In this document: piece by piece, positions 6,361 to 13,975 of the stretch
Layout: every line of letters starts with the position of its first letter
Numbering within the stretch: position 1 is the first letter of the stretch
Assembly (NCBI GenBank): GCA_900763965.1
Contig: CAAFMG010000014.1
Location: forward strand, 1 to 25,464
Direction of reading: 5' to 3'
DNA from: an uncultured Oscillospiraceae bacterium
Lineage (GTDB): Bacteria; Bacillota; Clostridia; Oscillospirales; Oscillospiraceae
DNA: 25,464 bases
Position numbers and translations under genes: made by a program
Notes under the pieces: generated by a model
Told to the model about the DNA's origin: nothing
Seen by the model: only the letters and a program-made list of their open reading frames with translations
The model's database searches: none

Positions 6361-8246
6361 AAAGACGACTGAATCGGGCGTATGAAACCATGACCATGCC
6401 GGATGACTGCGCCCAGCGCATCGAAAGAACCCTCCGGCAGGCACAAGATGCAAAAAAGCAGGGCCGTTACCTGAAAAAGACCGCTCCGGCTCCTGCCCGG
6501 CGGAGCGTTCGCCCTCTGGCTGCGGCAGCCTGCCTGGTGCTGGTGATGGCCGCAGGGGGGACGATATTGGCAAATACCCTCCGGCAGCACTCAGATGCGG
6601 CGGTAACCCCTGTCCAAGGAGAGCAAACCACTGTGCTTGCCCCGTCAGACGAAACGGCAGTGCCCCCCGCCCAAAGGGAGGAAACCACCCCAGAGGATTT
6701 CTACCGTGTGGCTGCGGATCTTCCTGCCGATGTGGTGGAGGCCTTTGCCCAGTCTGTGCGGGAGGCCATTCTGGCAGGGGATTGGAAGACCCTTGCCCAA
6801 AAGACCCAATTCCCGGCACTTGTCAGCGGCAAACAGGTACAAAGCCAGGAAGCGCTGATCCGCTTGTTTCAGGAAACCCCTTGCAGCGAAGATTTTCTGA
6901 CAGCCATCCGGGGGGAGACCTGCCGGAGTATGTTCTGCAACTGGCAGGGGATCTGCCTGGGGGATGGTCAGGTCTGGATCGGTCAGACAGAGGATGGCCT
7001 GAAGGTGATCACCATCAATCTGGCTTTCCAGGACAATAACCGCGCAGATGCCCCACAAAAAGAGGAAGCATTGAACCGGTTCCGGGATATTTTGCAGAAT
7101 GAGGGCACCTTCCTGACAGCGGAAAAGCAGCCTTACGACATTCAGGGGTACTGTGAAGCCTATGGGGCGGCAGAGAAAATGACCGTAACCGTGTCTCAAT
7201 TCACTCTGGCAGACATGGATGGTGACGGCATCCCGGAGCTGATTTTCCGGCTCGTTAGGGAAGATGGCGCAGAACAGGCCACACTGGTGCTGCGCTATGG
7301 CGGCGATACCCTGGTACACGGCTTTTCCTTTGCGGCCGATGCCATGAGCGGCATTGGCAAGGGCGGTGGATATATGCCCAAAGCATCCCAGATTTCTTTG
7401 GTGACCTGGGCCAGACTGTTTTTTCCCGATGACAGCACCTGTGAAAGCCGAAAGACCCAGCAGGCGGAAACCGTACCGGCCCAGTGGCATTGCTACCCCT
7501 GCCGGCGGGTCGATCTGGTGCTTTCTTCTTATGAAACGGCTGTCAACGAACAGGGAAGCAGCCTGGGCGGCGCTTACTTCTGGTTCCGGGATCTGATCCG
7601 GGGAAAGAGGCCCAACAACTGGGAGATTATCCGGCAGGCACTGGGGAGCTTGCAAGCAGTGGAGCAGGAGAATTCTGTGATGATCTTCGACCCGGCAGCC
7701 CCCGGAAGGGTGCTGCTGGGAAATCTGGGCGAGAAGGATGGCAGCAGAGCCTTTGAAAGCCTGGAATATTATGTCTGCAACGAAACCGGGGAGTATCAGG
7801 CAGAAGCCCTTTACCTGCTCTACGACTACCCCCAGTTCCAGATGCTCCTCAATGCCGATGGGGAAAAGAAGATCCTGTCAAGTGCGGAAGCCCTGCTGGA
7901 GGAGATGACCCAGGCAGTGACGGGCACGGAGGGAAACCGGGACGCTGACCAGGTGATTGCTATTGCCCGGGACTTTACCCTGGCCTTCTTTGAAGGGGAT
8001 ACCGCCAGAATGCGCACCCACCTTTCCAAGAATTTCCGTGACCAGGTCTACAGCTCCGGCAAACCCGGTCAGGCAGCCATTGTGGCCTATCGGGGGGTTC
8101 CGGAGGAAGGGGCAGAAGCAGGGCAGACCGCCTCGGTATCGGTAACGGTGGCAGAGCCCGGGGAGGACTCCTACAGCTACATGGTTCTGGATATGGTCAA
8201 ACAGGAAGATGGCTGGAAGATCACCTTCTTCGGCCTGGACAAATAG
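6357..8246 (+). CDS. Single-pass membrane protein, probable anti-sigma/sensor partner of the ECF factor
   Basis: This 629-aa protein begins with a short charged cytoplasmic part (1-50), then one membrane helix (about 53-73), then a large outside region. The layout and the 4-nt overlap with the sigma gene suggest an anti-sigma factor, but I see no zinc-binding HxxxCxxC motif, so the inhibition mode is unclear. Outside, residues about 115-225 look like an NTF2-like fold (FAQSVREAILAGDWKTLAQ). A DxDxDGxxE calcium-loop motif lies at D286-E294 (DMDGDGIPE), as in FG-GAP/EF-hand-like modules. Residues about 525-629 resemble a second NTF2-like domain (FTLAFFEGDTARMRTHLSK). Many cysteines occur in the outside part. 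The domain calls are by pattern only. Confidence 0.75.
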   Translation: MKRRLNRAYETMTMPDDCAQRIERTLRQAQDAKKQGRYLKKTAPAPARRSVRPLAAAACLVLVMAAGGTILANTLRQHSDAAVTPVQGEQTTVLAPSDETAVPPAQREETTPEDFYRVAADLPADVVEAFAQSVREAILAGDWKTLAQKTQFPALVSGKQVQSQEALIRLFQETPCSEDFLTAIRGETCRSMFCNWQGICLGDGQVWIGQTEDGLKVITINLAFQDNNRADAPQKEEALNRFRDILQNEGTFLTAEKQPYDIQGYCEAYGAAEKMTVTVSQFTLADMDGDGIPELIFRLVREDGAEQATLVLRYGGDTLVHGFSFAADAMSGIGKGGGYMPKASQISLVTWARLFFPDDSTCESRKTQQAETVPAQWHCYPCRRVDLVLSSYETAVNEQGSSLGGAYFWFRDLIRGKRPNNWEIIRQALGSLQAVEQENSVMIFDPAAPGRVLLGNLGEKDGSRAFESLEYYVCNETGEYQAEALYLLYDYPQFQMLLNADGEKKILSSAEALLEEMTQAVTGTEGNRDADQVIAIARDFTLAFFEGDTARMRTHLSKNFRDQVYSSGKPGQAAIVAYRGVPEEGAEAGQTASVSVTVAEPGEDSYSYMVLDMVKQEDGWKITFFGLDK

Positions 8247-8251
8247 AACGG

Positions 8252-8503
8252 TGGCCCCGGACGTATGTCCGGGGCCAGACTGTCAAAAAAGCCTCGCAGA
8301 GTTTGCCGACGGTAGTCGGCAAATAAAGTCAAATCATTTTCTGCCGGGGCGTGTACCTGGCAGAAAATACTTCTCAGGCCGTTAGTGTGCGAGTTGTGCG
8401 CCATGGGCGCACAAGGAGTGCGCGCGGCGGACTGCAAAAATTTGGCGGAAAACCCCGAATGGGGTTTTTCGACACGATTTGCCCCGGACACACGTCCGGG
8501 GCA
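8252..8503. repeat. Island of six hairpins bounded by paired palindromes (MITE-like or structured element)
   Basis: The 360-nt gap between the anti-sigma-like gene and DUF3343 holds no credible gene but six perfect stem-loops in a row: 8252-8277 (11 bp), 8302-8323 (9 bp), 8336-8368 (10 bp), 8394-8414 (9 bp), 8449-8468 (8 bp) and 8480-8503 (10 bp). The outermost two share the arm CCCCGGAC with four-base loops. Just inside them lie imperfect inverted repeats, TGTCAAAAAAGCC (8281-8293) and GGGTTTTTCGACA (8462-8474), matching at 11 of 13 positions. The fifth hairpin has a T5 tail and could end transcription. A non-autonomous mobile element or a structured RNA are the leading ideas. Confidence 0.75.
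8449..8469 (+). terminator. Probable Rho-independent terminator inside the hairpin island
   Basis: AAAACCCC (8449-8456) pairs with GGGGTTTT (8461-8468) around GAAT and continues into a T5 run. It is the only hairpin of the island with a U tail on the + strand, and it probably ends the sigma-factor operon transcript. Confidence 0.65.
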
Positions 8504-8606
8504 TTTGTCTGCCTGGAGCTGCATAGCCTGAAAGGGTCAGGCCGGTTGTCGGAAAAGGGAACCTGGGGGTGGGGTCTGACATAGATTGACCCAGGAGGGG
8601 TCTGCC

Positions 8607-8870
8607 ATGAAAATCTATTATATTACCTTTCGGTCGGTGACCTATGCCCAGCGGGGGGAGAGGGCTTTGCAGCGGGGCGGCATCCATAGCACCCTTCTGC
8701 GCACGCCCCGGTGGATGGAGGAGCAGGGCTGCGGATACTGTCTGCGGCTGCGCACCCGGGAGATTGCCGCTGCGGCGGCGCTGCTGGCCAGGGCCCAGGT
8801 GCCCTGGCGAAAAGTGTATGTGCAGAACAAGGACGGACAGCTGGAGGAATGGAAGTATGATCTATCTTGA
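8607..8870 (+). CDS. DUF3343 family protein (putative Se/S carrier-like)
   Basis: This 87-aa protein fits DUF3343, a small family predicted to carry sulfur or selenium and often found beside cysteine-desulfurase-like enzymes. The N-terminal strand MKIYYITFRS is followed by a helix, and the conserved Gly-Cys-Gly site appears as QGCGYC (C42 and C45). The C-terminal half, ARAQVPWRKVYV, completes a short alpha/beta fold. ATG 8607 was preferred because AGGAGGGG (8593-8600) is well spaced upstream. The gene overlaps the following desulfurase by 14 nt, which strongly suggests co-translation. A role in moving persulfide from the neighbour is inference; no experiment is known to me that proves the family's function. 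Confidence 0.82.
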   Translation: MKIYYITFRSVTYAQRGERALQRGGIHSTLLRTPRWMEEQGCGYCLRLRTREIAAAAALLARAQVPWRKVYVQNKDGQLEEWKYDLS

Positions 8871-9993
8871 CAATGGGGCAACATCCTTTCACAAGCCCCA
8901 GGGGGTGTATCGGCGGGTGCTGGGAGCCATGCGCACCTGCGCCAATCCGGGACGGGGCGGCTATGGCCCGGCCATGGCGGCGGCCCGGACGGTCTACGGC
9001 TGTCGGGAGGCAGCCGCCGGACTGTTTGACTGCCAGCCGGAACAGGTGGTTTTGACCACCAGCTGCACCCATGGGCTGAACATTGCCATCCGCTCCCTGG
9101 TAAAGCCCGGAAGCCGGGTGGTGATCTCCGGATTTGAGCACAACGCCGTGACCCGCCCGCTGTACGGCCTGGGAGCCAGGGTCACCGTGGCGGGCAGGAA
9201 GCTCTTTGACTGGGAGGACACCCTGAGCCGGTTTGAAGATGCTCTGCGCCAAGGGGCGGCCTGCGCAATTTTTACCCATGTGTCCAATGTCTTTGGCTAC
9301 ATTTTGCCGGCACCGGAACTGGCGGCTCTGTGCCGGCAGTATGGGGTACCTTTCATTGTGGATGCGGCCCAGTCCGCCGGGACACTGCCGGTATCCCTGA
9401 AAAAGCTGGGGGCGGATTTTATTGCCATGCCGGGGCACAAGGGGCTGCTGGGGCCTCAGGGAACCGGGCTGCTGCTGTGCGCCGGGACGGCAGAGCCCCT
9501 GCTTTGGGGCGGCACCGGCAGCGCCTCCCTGTGCCAGCGGATGCCGGATACCCTGCCGGATCGGCTGGAGCCGGGAACGCTGAATGTCCCAGGCTATGCC
9601 GGGCTGGCAGAGGGAATCCGCTTTTTGGAACGTGTGGGCATTGACACCGTGGCAGGGCGGGAGCATTATCAGATGCAGCGCTGCGCCGCAGGTCTTAAAA
9701 AGCTGGGGATGCAGGTGTTTTCCGGCCCTCATCAGGCGGGAACCGTCTCCTTCCTGCCGGGGATGGACTGCGAGGAGGCAGCCAGGATCCTGGCCCGGCA
9801 GGGGATTGCCGTCCGGGCAGGACTGCACTGCGCCCCCTGCGCCCACGAAAGCGCCGGTACATTGGCAACGGGAACCGTCCGGGTCAGCTTTGGCTACGAT
9901 ACCCACAGCGGCGAAACCGATGCCCTGCTCCACGCCGCATCGAAATTCCTGAGACAGCCCCACACGATCCGGCAAGCGCAGCCGGGGGAATGA
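8857..9993 (+). CDS. Cysteine desulfurase / selenocysteine lyase-like aminotransferase class V enzyme
   Basis: This 378-aa PLP enzyme removes sulfur (or selenium) from cysteine (or selenocysteine), leaving alanine and a persulfide on its own cysteine. It shows the opening IYLDNGATS, the cofactor-binding TTSCTHGLN, the pocket aspartate in FIVDAAQSAG, the Schiff-base lysine K195 in MPGHKGLLGPQG and the catalytic C325 in GLHCAPCAHE. It ends with GTVRVSFGY, typical for the SufS/Csd-like branch. ATG 8857 overlaps the DUF3343 gene by 14 nt; the reading frame continues upstream but only inside that gene. The conserved pairing suggests the DUF3343 protein receives the sulfur. No iron-sulfur scaffold gene is adjacent, so a specialised rather than general Fe-S role is plausible. 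Confidence 0.9.
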   Translation: MIYLDNGATSFHKPQGVYRRVLGAMRTCANPGRGGYGPAMAAARTVYGCREAAAGLFDCQPEQVVLTTSCTHGLNIAIRSLVKPGSRVVISGFEHNAVTRPLYGLGARVTVAGRKLFDWEDTLSRFEDALRQGAACAIFTHVSNVFGYILPAPELAALCRQYGVPFIVDAAQSAGTLPVSLKKLGADFIAMPGHKGLLGPQGTGLLLCAGTAEPLLWGGTGSASLCQRMPDTLPDRLEPGTLNVPGYAGLAEGIRFLERVGIDTVAGREHYQMQRCAAGLKKLGMQVFSGPHQAGTVSFLPGMDCEEAARILARQGIAVRAGLHCAPCAHESAGTLATGTVRVSFGYDTHSGETDALLHAASKFLRQPHTIRQAQPGE

Positions 9994-10152
9994 TCCTGAC
10001 CTGGGATAACACCCGGAGAAAGCCGGGATCCTTTGGGGATCTCCGGAAAATTCCTATGCGCTGGAAAGGGATGGGGATCTGCACAGGCCAAAAGACGCAA
10101 TTTTGCAGTGCTGCCATAAGGTTTTCTCAATAAATTTTTTACACAATAGCTA
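9994..10152. other. Non-coding gap before the cdaA promoter
   Basis: The 264-nt gap between the desulfurase and cdaA holds the cdaA promoter in its right half. In the left half I see only short, imperfect inverted repeats such as CCCGG/CCGGG near 10012-10028 and the palindrome GGAAAATTCC near 10046, with no T-rich tail. No clear terminator, RNA gene or small ORF with a ribosome binding site is evident. Confidence 0.5.
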
Positions 10153-10181
10153 TTGCCAACCTTGCCTGCATCCGCTATAAT
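10153..10181 (+). promoter_or_regulatory. Sigma-A promoter of the cdaA operon
   Basis: TTGCCA (10153-10158), a 17-bp spacer and a consensus TATAAT (10176-10181) predict a start near 10188 and a leader of about 70 nt before cdaA. It is the first promoter of the long housekeeping run. Confidence 0.9.
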
Positions 10182-10257
10182 AGAAAAGATAATAGGTAAG
10201 TATACGATAGCGTAGTATGCTCTGCCCAAAAGTTGACATAAAAGGGGTCAAAAGCCT

Positions 10258-11133
10258 ATGGAAGCCTTCCACGATTTGCTGCAACAGCTGACCATTATGC
10301 AGTGGTCCGATTATCTGGATATTCTGGTTGTTGCCTTTCTGATTTATAAACTTCTTCCGGCCATCCGCACGCCCAGCATCATGCGCCTGACCAGAACGGT
10401 GCTTGCCATTGTGATCCTTTCCTGGATCACCAACTTTATGAAGCTGCACACCCTGAGCTTCATTATCAACCAGTTCCTGCGGGTGGGAATCCTGGCATTC
10501 GTCATTCTGTTCCAGCCGGAACTGCGGCGGATGCTGGATCATTTGGGCAATGTGAAGCTGCAAAGCTTTTTCAGCTCCAGCAAGCCTGTGCAGGAAATGG
10601 ATGCAGTGATTTCCCAGACCGTCATGGCCTGCGAGATCATGAGCCGGGAAAAGGTGGGTGCGCTGATCGTGTTCGCCCGGGAGCAGCGGCTGGAGGAATA
10701 CTTCAAGACCGGCACCCAAATCGACGGTCAGGTATCCGAGCAGCTGATCCGCAATATCTTCTTCCCCAAGGCATCGCTGCATGACGGCGCCATGATCATC
10801 CGGGACGGTCGGGTGGCTGCCGCCGGCTGTGTGCTGCCCCTGTCGGACAGTGTGCGGCTGAGTGCGGACCTGGGTACCCGGCACCGGGCCGGTGTGGGCA
10901 TGAGTGAGGCTTCGGATGCAGTGGTGGTCATTGTTTCCGAGGAGACCGGCACCATTTCCGTGGCAATGGGCGGTATGCTCAAGCGGCATCTGGCGGCCCA
11001 GACCCTGGAAAAGCTGCTGCGCAATGAGCTGTGCCCCGGGGACGGCTCTGAACGGGAGAAAAATCCCGTTCTGTGGCTGAAGCAGAAAATCCTTGCCGAA
11101 ACAAAGGAGGCGGACGGTTATGACGAAACATAA
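10258..11133 (+). CDS. cdaA: Diadenylate cyclase, membrane type
   Basis: CdaA joins two ATP into the second messenger c-di-AMP, which controls potassium and osmolyte balance and cell-wall homeostasis. The 291-aa protein has three N-terminal membrane helices (about residues 15-82) and a DAC domain. Its signature DGA motif is at residues 176-178 (ASLHDGAMII) and the RHR motif at 208-210 (GTRHRAGVG). Length fits the CdaA/DacA class (about 275-290). ATG 10258 follows AAAGGGG (10241-10247). The gene overlaps cdaR by 14 nt, the standard pair. Unlike in Bacilli, glmM does not follow. Confidence 0.96.
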   Translation: MEAFHDLLQQLTIMQWSDYLDILVVAFLIYKLLPAIRTPSIMRLTRTVLAIVILSWITNFMKLHTLSFIINQFLRVGILAFVILFQPELRRMLDHLGNVKLQSFFSSSKPVQEMDAVISQTVMACEIMSREKVGALIVFAREQRLEEYFKTGTQIDGQVSEQLIRNIFFPKASLHDGAMIIRDGRVAAAGCVLPLSDSVRLSADLGTRHRAGVGMSEASDAVVVIVSEETGTISVAMGGMLKRHLAAQTLEKLLRNELCPGDGSEREKNPVLWLKQKILAETKEADGYDET

Positions 11134-12361
11134 AATTACTGCTGTTCTCGTATCAATAGTCGTTGCCTTCGGCCTGTGGCTGTATGTTGTGGGCAACGTC
11201 ACCAAGGAAACCACCTACACCATCTACAATGTTCCCGTGGTAATGGAGGGAGAAGCGGCGCTCAACGAGCGGAACCTGATGGTCACCTCCATTTCCGCAA
11301 ATTCCGTGAACCTGACCCTTTACGGTGCCCGCAGCGAGTTGGCCAAGGTCAACAGCGGCAATACCAGCTTTAAGGTCAATCTGTCGGATATCACCGAGCC
11401 CCAGGAAAAAAGAGCTCTGGTAGGTGCGCCGGTGTACCCTGGGGATGTGGCTTCCAATGCTCTGCGCACGGAAAGCTGCCACCCTGCCAATATCTATGTC
11501 AATGTGGAGGCCCGCCGCACCAAGGAGGTGCCGGTGGAGATTCTCTGGGTGGGCTCCAGTCCCGACGGCTTTATGTCCGACCGGGAAAACCGGGTGCTGG
11601 ACTACGCCAGCGTAACGGTGTCCGGCCCTGCCTCCGTGGCCGATCAGATTGAAAAGGCGGTCATTGAGGTGGATCTGAGCGAACAGAAGGAGTCCATCAG
11701 CCAGGATTACCGCTATACCCTTTGCGATAGGGATGGCAATCCTGTGGATGCCGCCCTCATTACCACCAATGTGGAGACGGTTCACCTGGATGTGAAGATT
11801 CAGAAGGTGAAGGAAGTGAAGCTGACGGCGGAGATCCTCTACGGCGGCGGTGCTACCGAGAAGAACACCACCGTGACCATTGAGCCCCAGTCCATCCGTC
11901 TGGCTGGCAGCGGTGCCGTCCTGGAAACCCTGGGCGACAGCATCAACCTGGGTAAAATCGACCTGAGCACCATTGACAAGTCCCAGGATCTGAGCCTGCC
12001 CATTTCCCTGCCGGAGGGCGTAAGCAACCTGTCCAACATCACAGAGGCCAGAGTGAGCGTCCAGTTCAGCGGCCTGCTGGTGAAATCCTTTGAAGTTTCC
12101 AATATCGAGGCCGTGAATGTGCCGGATACCCTGGAAGCGGAGATCATTGAAAAGAAGATGACGGTGACCCTGCGGGGCCCGGCGGCAGACCTACTGAAGA
12201 TCACCGACGAGGATATCTTCGTCCAGGCGGACTTTACCGATGCGGTGGCGGGAACCTCCACCTTTAAGGCAACCATCCGCTTTGCCGACGGCTTCTCCCA
12301 GCTGGGAGCCATCCGCAGCTATTCTGTCACAGCCAACGTGATAGAAAAGGAGCAGGAGTAA
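11120..12361 (+). CDS. cdaR: YbbR-domain protein, CdaA regulator
   Basis: CdaR is the membrane-anchored partner that modulates CdaA. The 413-aa product has a short cytoplasmic start, one membrane helix (about 7-25, ITAVLVSIVVAFGLWLYVV) and an external part built of about four YbbR repeats of roughly 85-95 residues. Each shows the recurring pattern of V-x-V-x-G-P/A (SVTVSGPASV, SIRLAGSGAV, TVTLRGPAAD). ATG 11120, just after AAAGGAGG (11103-11110), was chosen; an earlier in-frame start lies well inside cdaA. It overlaps cdaA by 14 nt. The last repeat ends near the stop, so the protein looks complete. Confidence 0.93.
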   Translation: MTKHKITAVLVSIVVAFGLWLYVVGNVTKETTYTIYNVPVVMEGEAALNERNLMVTSISANSVNLTLYGARSELAKVNSGNTSFKVNLSDITEPQEKRALVGAPVYPGDVASNALRTESCHPANIYVNVEARRTKEVPVEILWVGSSPDGFMSDRENRVLDYASVTVSGPASVADQIEKAVIEVDLSEQKESISQDYRYTLCDRDGNPVDAALITTNVETVHLDVKIQKVKEVKLTAEILYGGGATEKNTTVTIEPQSIRLAGSGAVLETLGDSINLGKIDLSTIDKSQDLSLPISLPEGVSNLSNITEARVSVQFSGLLVKSFEVSNIEAVNVPDTLEAEIIEKKMTVTLRGPAADLLKITDEDIFVQADFTDAVAGTSTFKATIRFADGFSQLGAIRSYSVTANVIEKEQE

Positions 12362-12368
12362 AAGCGCC

Positions 12369-12806
12369 ATGGAACAGATCGTCCGCATCTGCAAGCTCTG
12401 CCCTGACGGCAGGGCCCAGGTGGCCTGCGTCCGGGAAAGCGCCTGTTCCGGGGACTGTCACCACTGCTCCGGCTGCGGCGCAGTGCAGCAGACGATCCTG
12501 CTGGAAGCGGAAAATCCCATCCATGCCCAGCCCGGGGATCTGGTGATCCTGAAATCCCGGTCTGCCCCGGTGCTGAAAGCGGCGGCGGTGCTGTATCTGC
12601 TGCCCCTGGGGGCCTTCTTTGGGGGCTATGCCATTGCGGCGGCCCTGGATATTTCCGGTGCCGTGTGGGGAAGCCTTGCCTTCCTGGCAAGCCTGGCCTT
12701 CATCGTTATCTATGACCGCCGTCAGGCGAAAAACAGCAAAAGCGTATATACCATTACGGGATTTGCGGCAGAGAATATGCCCCAGTCCCAGAAAAGGGGA
12801 TCATAA
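12369..12806 (+). CDS. SoxR-reducing system / RseC family membrane protein
   Basis: This 145-aa protein has the RseC layout. A small N-terminal domain carries a cysteine cluster C26-x3-C30-x2-C33-x2-C36 (ACSGDCHHCSGCG), and two close membrane helices follow (about 71-92 and 96-115), then a basic tail. Three further cysteines (C8, C11, C20) precede the cluster. In enterobacteria RseC works with the SoxR-reducing Rsx/Rnf complex; in Clostridia homologues are often beside rnf genes. Here it sits between cdaR and yicC with no rnf gene in view, so its redox partner is unknown. A metal or Fe-S site is likely (inference). Confidence 0.85.
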   Translation: MEQIVRICKLCPDGRAQVACVRESACSGDCHHCSGCGAVQQTILLEAENPIHAQPGDLVILKSRSAPVLKAAAVLYLLPLGAFFGGYAIAAALDISGAVWGSLAFLASLAFIVIYDRRQAKNSKSVYTITGFAAENMPQSQKRGS

Positions 12807-12808
12807 AC

Positions 12809-13687
12809 TTGGTAAAGAGTATGACCGGTTATGGCCGTGCGGTGGAAACCGTCAACGGTCGGGAATTCACGGTGGAACTGCGTTCCGTCAACAACCGCTA
12901 TCTGGACTGCTCCGTAAAGCTGCCCCGCAGCCTCTCCTTCGGTGAGGATGCCGTGAAGCAGGCAGTCAAGAACACCATCTCCCGGGGCAAGGTGGACGTG
13001 TACATCACCGTCCGCTCCGAGACGGCTGACACGGCAAAGGTCACCCTGAACACCGCCATGGTGGAGGGGTATCTGGCTGCCATGCAGCAGATGGCCGAAA
13101 ACTATTCTGTCAAAAACGACATCAGCGTATCCCTGCTGTCCCGGATGCCGGAGGTTTTCTCTGTGGAAAAGCCTGAGGTGGATGAGGAGCAGCTGCTGTC
13201 TGATTTGATGGGTGTGGCCAACAAGGCTCTGGCAAACTTCGACGCCATGCGCACCACCGAGGGCAAGGCTCTGGAAAATGACCTGCGCAGCCGGGGGGAA
13301 ACCATTCTGGGATTGGTTTCCCAGGTGGAGGCAGGCAATGCCCAGACTGTGATCGACTACCGCACCCGCCTGGAGAACAAGCTCCGGGAGGTTCTGGAAA
13401 ATACCGCCATTGACGAGAGCCGGATCCTGACGGAAGCGGCGATCTTTGCCGACAAGGTGGCTGTGGATGAAGAAACCGTCCGTCTGCGCAGCCATCTGGC
13501 CCAGATGAACACCATGCTCACCTCCGGCGGTGCCATTGGCCGGAAGCTGGACTTCCTGCTCCAGGAAATGAACCGGGAGACCAACACCATCGGCTCCAAG
13601 TGTACCGATGTCCGTCTGGCCCGGGTGGTGGTGGAGATCAAGGCCGAGCTGGAAAAGATCCGGGAGCAGACCCAGAACATCGAGTAA
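12809..13687 (+). CDS. YicC/YloC family endoribonuclease
   Basis: The 292-aa protein is a full-length YicC/YloC member, a family now linked to RNA cleavage and turnover. The N-terminal MVKSMTGYGRA and LRSVNNRYLD and the C-terminal block MNRETNTIGSKCTD followed by VVEIKAELEKIREQTQNIE are diagnostic. The central part is strongly helical. Translation starts at TTG 12809, 2 nt after the previous stop, with AAAGGGGA (12794-12801) upstream; the next methionine would cut into the conserved N-terminus. Its place before remA-gmk-rpoZ is the usual Firmicutes order. Confidence 0.95.
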   Translation: MVKSMTGYGRAVETVNGREFTVELRSVNNRYLDCSVKLPRSLSFGEDAVKQAVKNTISRGKVDVYITVRSETADTAKVTLNTAMVEGYLAAMQQMAENYSVKNDISVSLLSRMPEVFSVEKPEVDEEQLLSDLMGVANKALANFDAMRTTEGKALENDLRSRGETILGLVSQVEAGNAQTVIDYRTRLENKLREVLENTAIDESRILTEAAIFADKVAVDEETVRLRSHLAQMNTMLTSGGAIGRKLDFLLQEMNRETNTIGSKCTDVRLARVVVEIKAELEKIREQTQNIE

Positions 13688-13696
13688 GGGAAAGCC

Positions 13697-13975
13697 ATGA
13701 AGCTTATCAATATCGGCTTCGGCAGCATGGTTGCCGCCAACCGTCTGCTGGCCATTGTGGCCCCGGATTCTGCGCCCATCAAGCGTGTGATCCAGGAGGC
13801 CAGAGACCGGAGTATGCTCATTGATGCATCCTACGGCCGCAAAACCAAGGCGGTGATCCTGATGGATACGGATCATGTGATTTTATCCGCCGTCCCCACC
13901 GAGACCCTCTATGCCCGGTGGATGGACAGGCCGGAGGACAAAAAGGAGGATCCACAATGGGAAGAGGAAAATTGA
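13697..13975 (+). CDS. remA: RemA/DUF370 family DNA-binding regulator
   Basis: RemA in Bacillus is a small DNA-binding protein that activates biofilm matrix and osmoprotection genes. This 92-aa homologue keeps the core: MKLINIGFGSMVAANRLLAI, SAPIKRVIQEARDRSMLIDA and YGRKTKAVILMDTDHVILSA, with an extended acidic tail that overlaps gmk by 19 nt. AAGGGAAAG just upstream is the likely ribosome binding site. The position between yloC and gmk is the classical one for this family. Targets in this organism are unknown; matrix control should not be assumed from Bacillus. Confidence 0.93.
   Translation: MKLINIGFGSMVAANRLLAIVAPDSAPIKRVIQEARDRSMLIDASYGRKTKAVILMDTDHVILSAVPTETLYARWMDRPEDKKEDPQWEEEN

Noticed and set aside
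8252..8503. CRISPR array
   Set aside because: The repeats are palindromes at the ends plus different hairpins inside; there is no series of identical direct repeats with spacers and no cas gene.
8351..8584. A 77-codon open frame in the hairpin island
   Set aside because: It crosses several perfect hairpins, lacks a ribosome binding site and has no recognisable sequence pattern.
8623..9975. A 450-codon open frame on the - strand across DUF3343 and the desulfurase
   Set aside because: The opposite strand encodes two clear protein families with intact motifs; the antisense translation resembles no family.
9994..10152. Terminator or small RNA between the desulfurase and cdaA
   Set aside because: Only short, imperfect inverted repeats without a U tail were found, so I could not support a call.
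10233..10238. A TTGACA hexamer just before cdaA
   Set aside because: No -10 element lies at the right distance before the gene, and a complete promoter exists 80 nt upstream.
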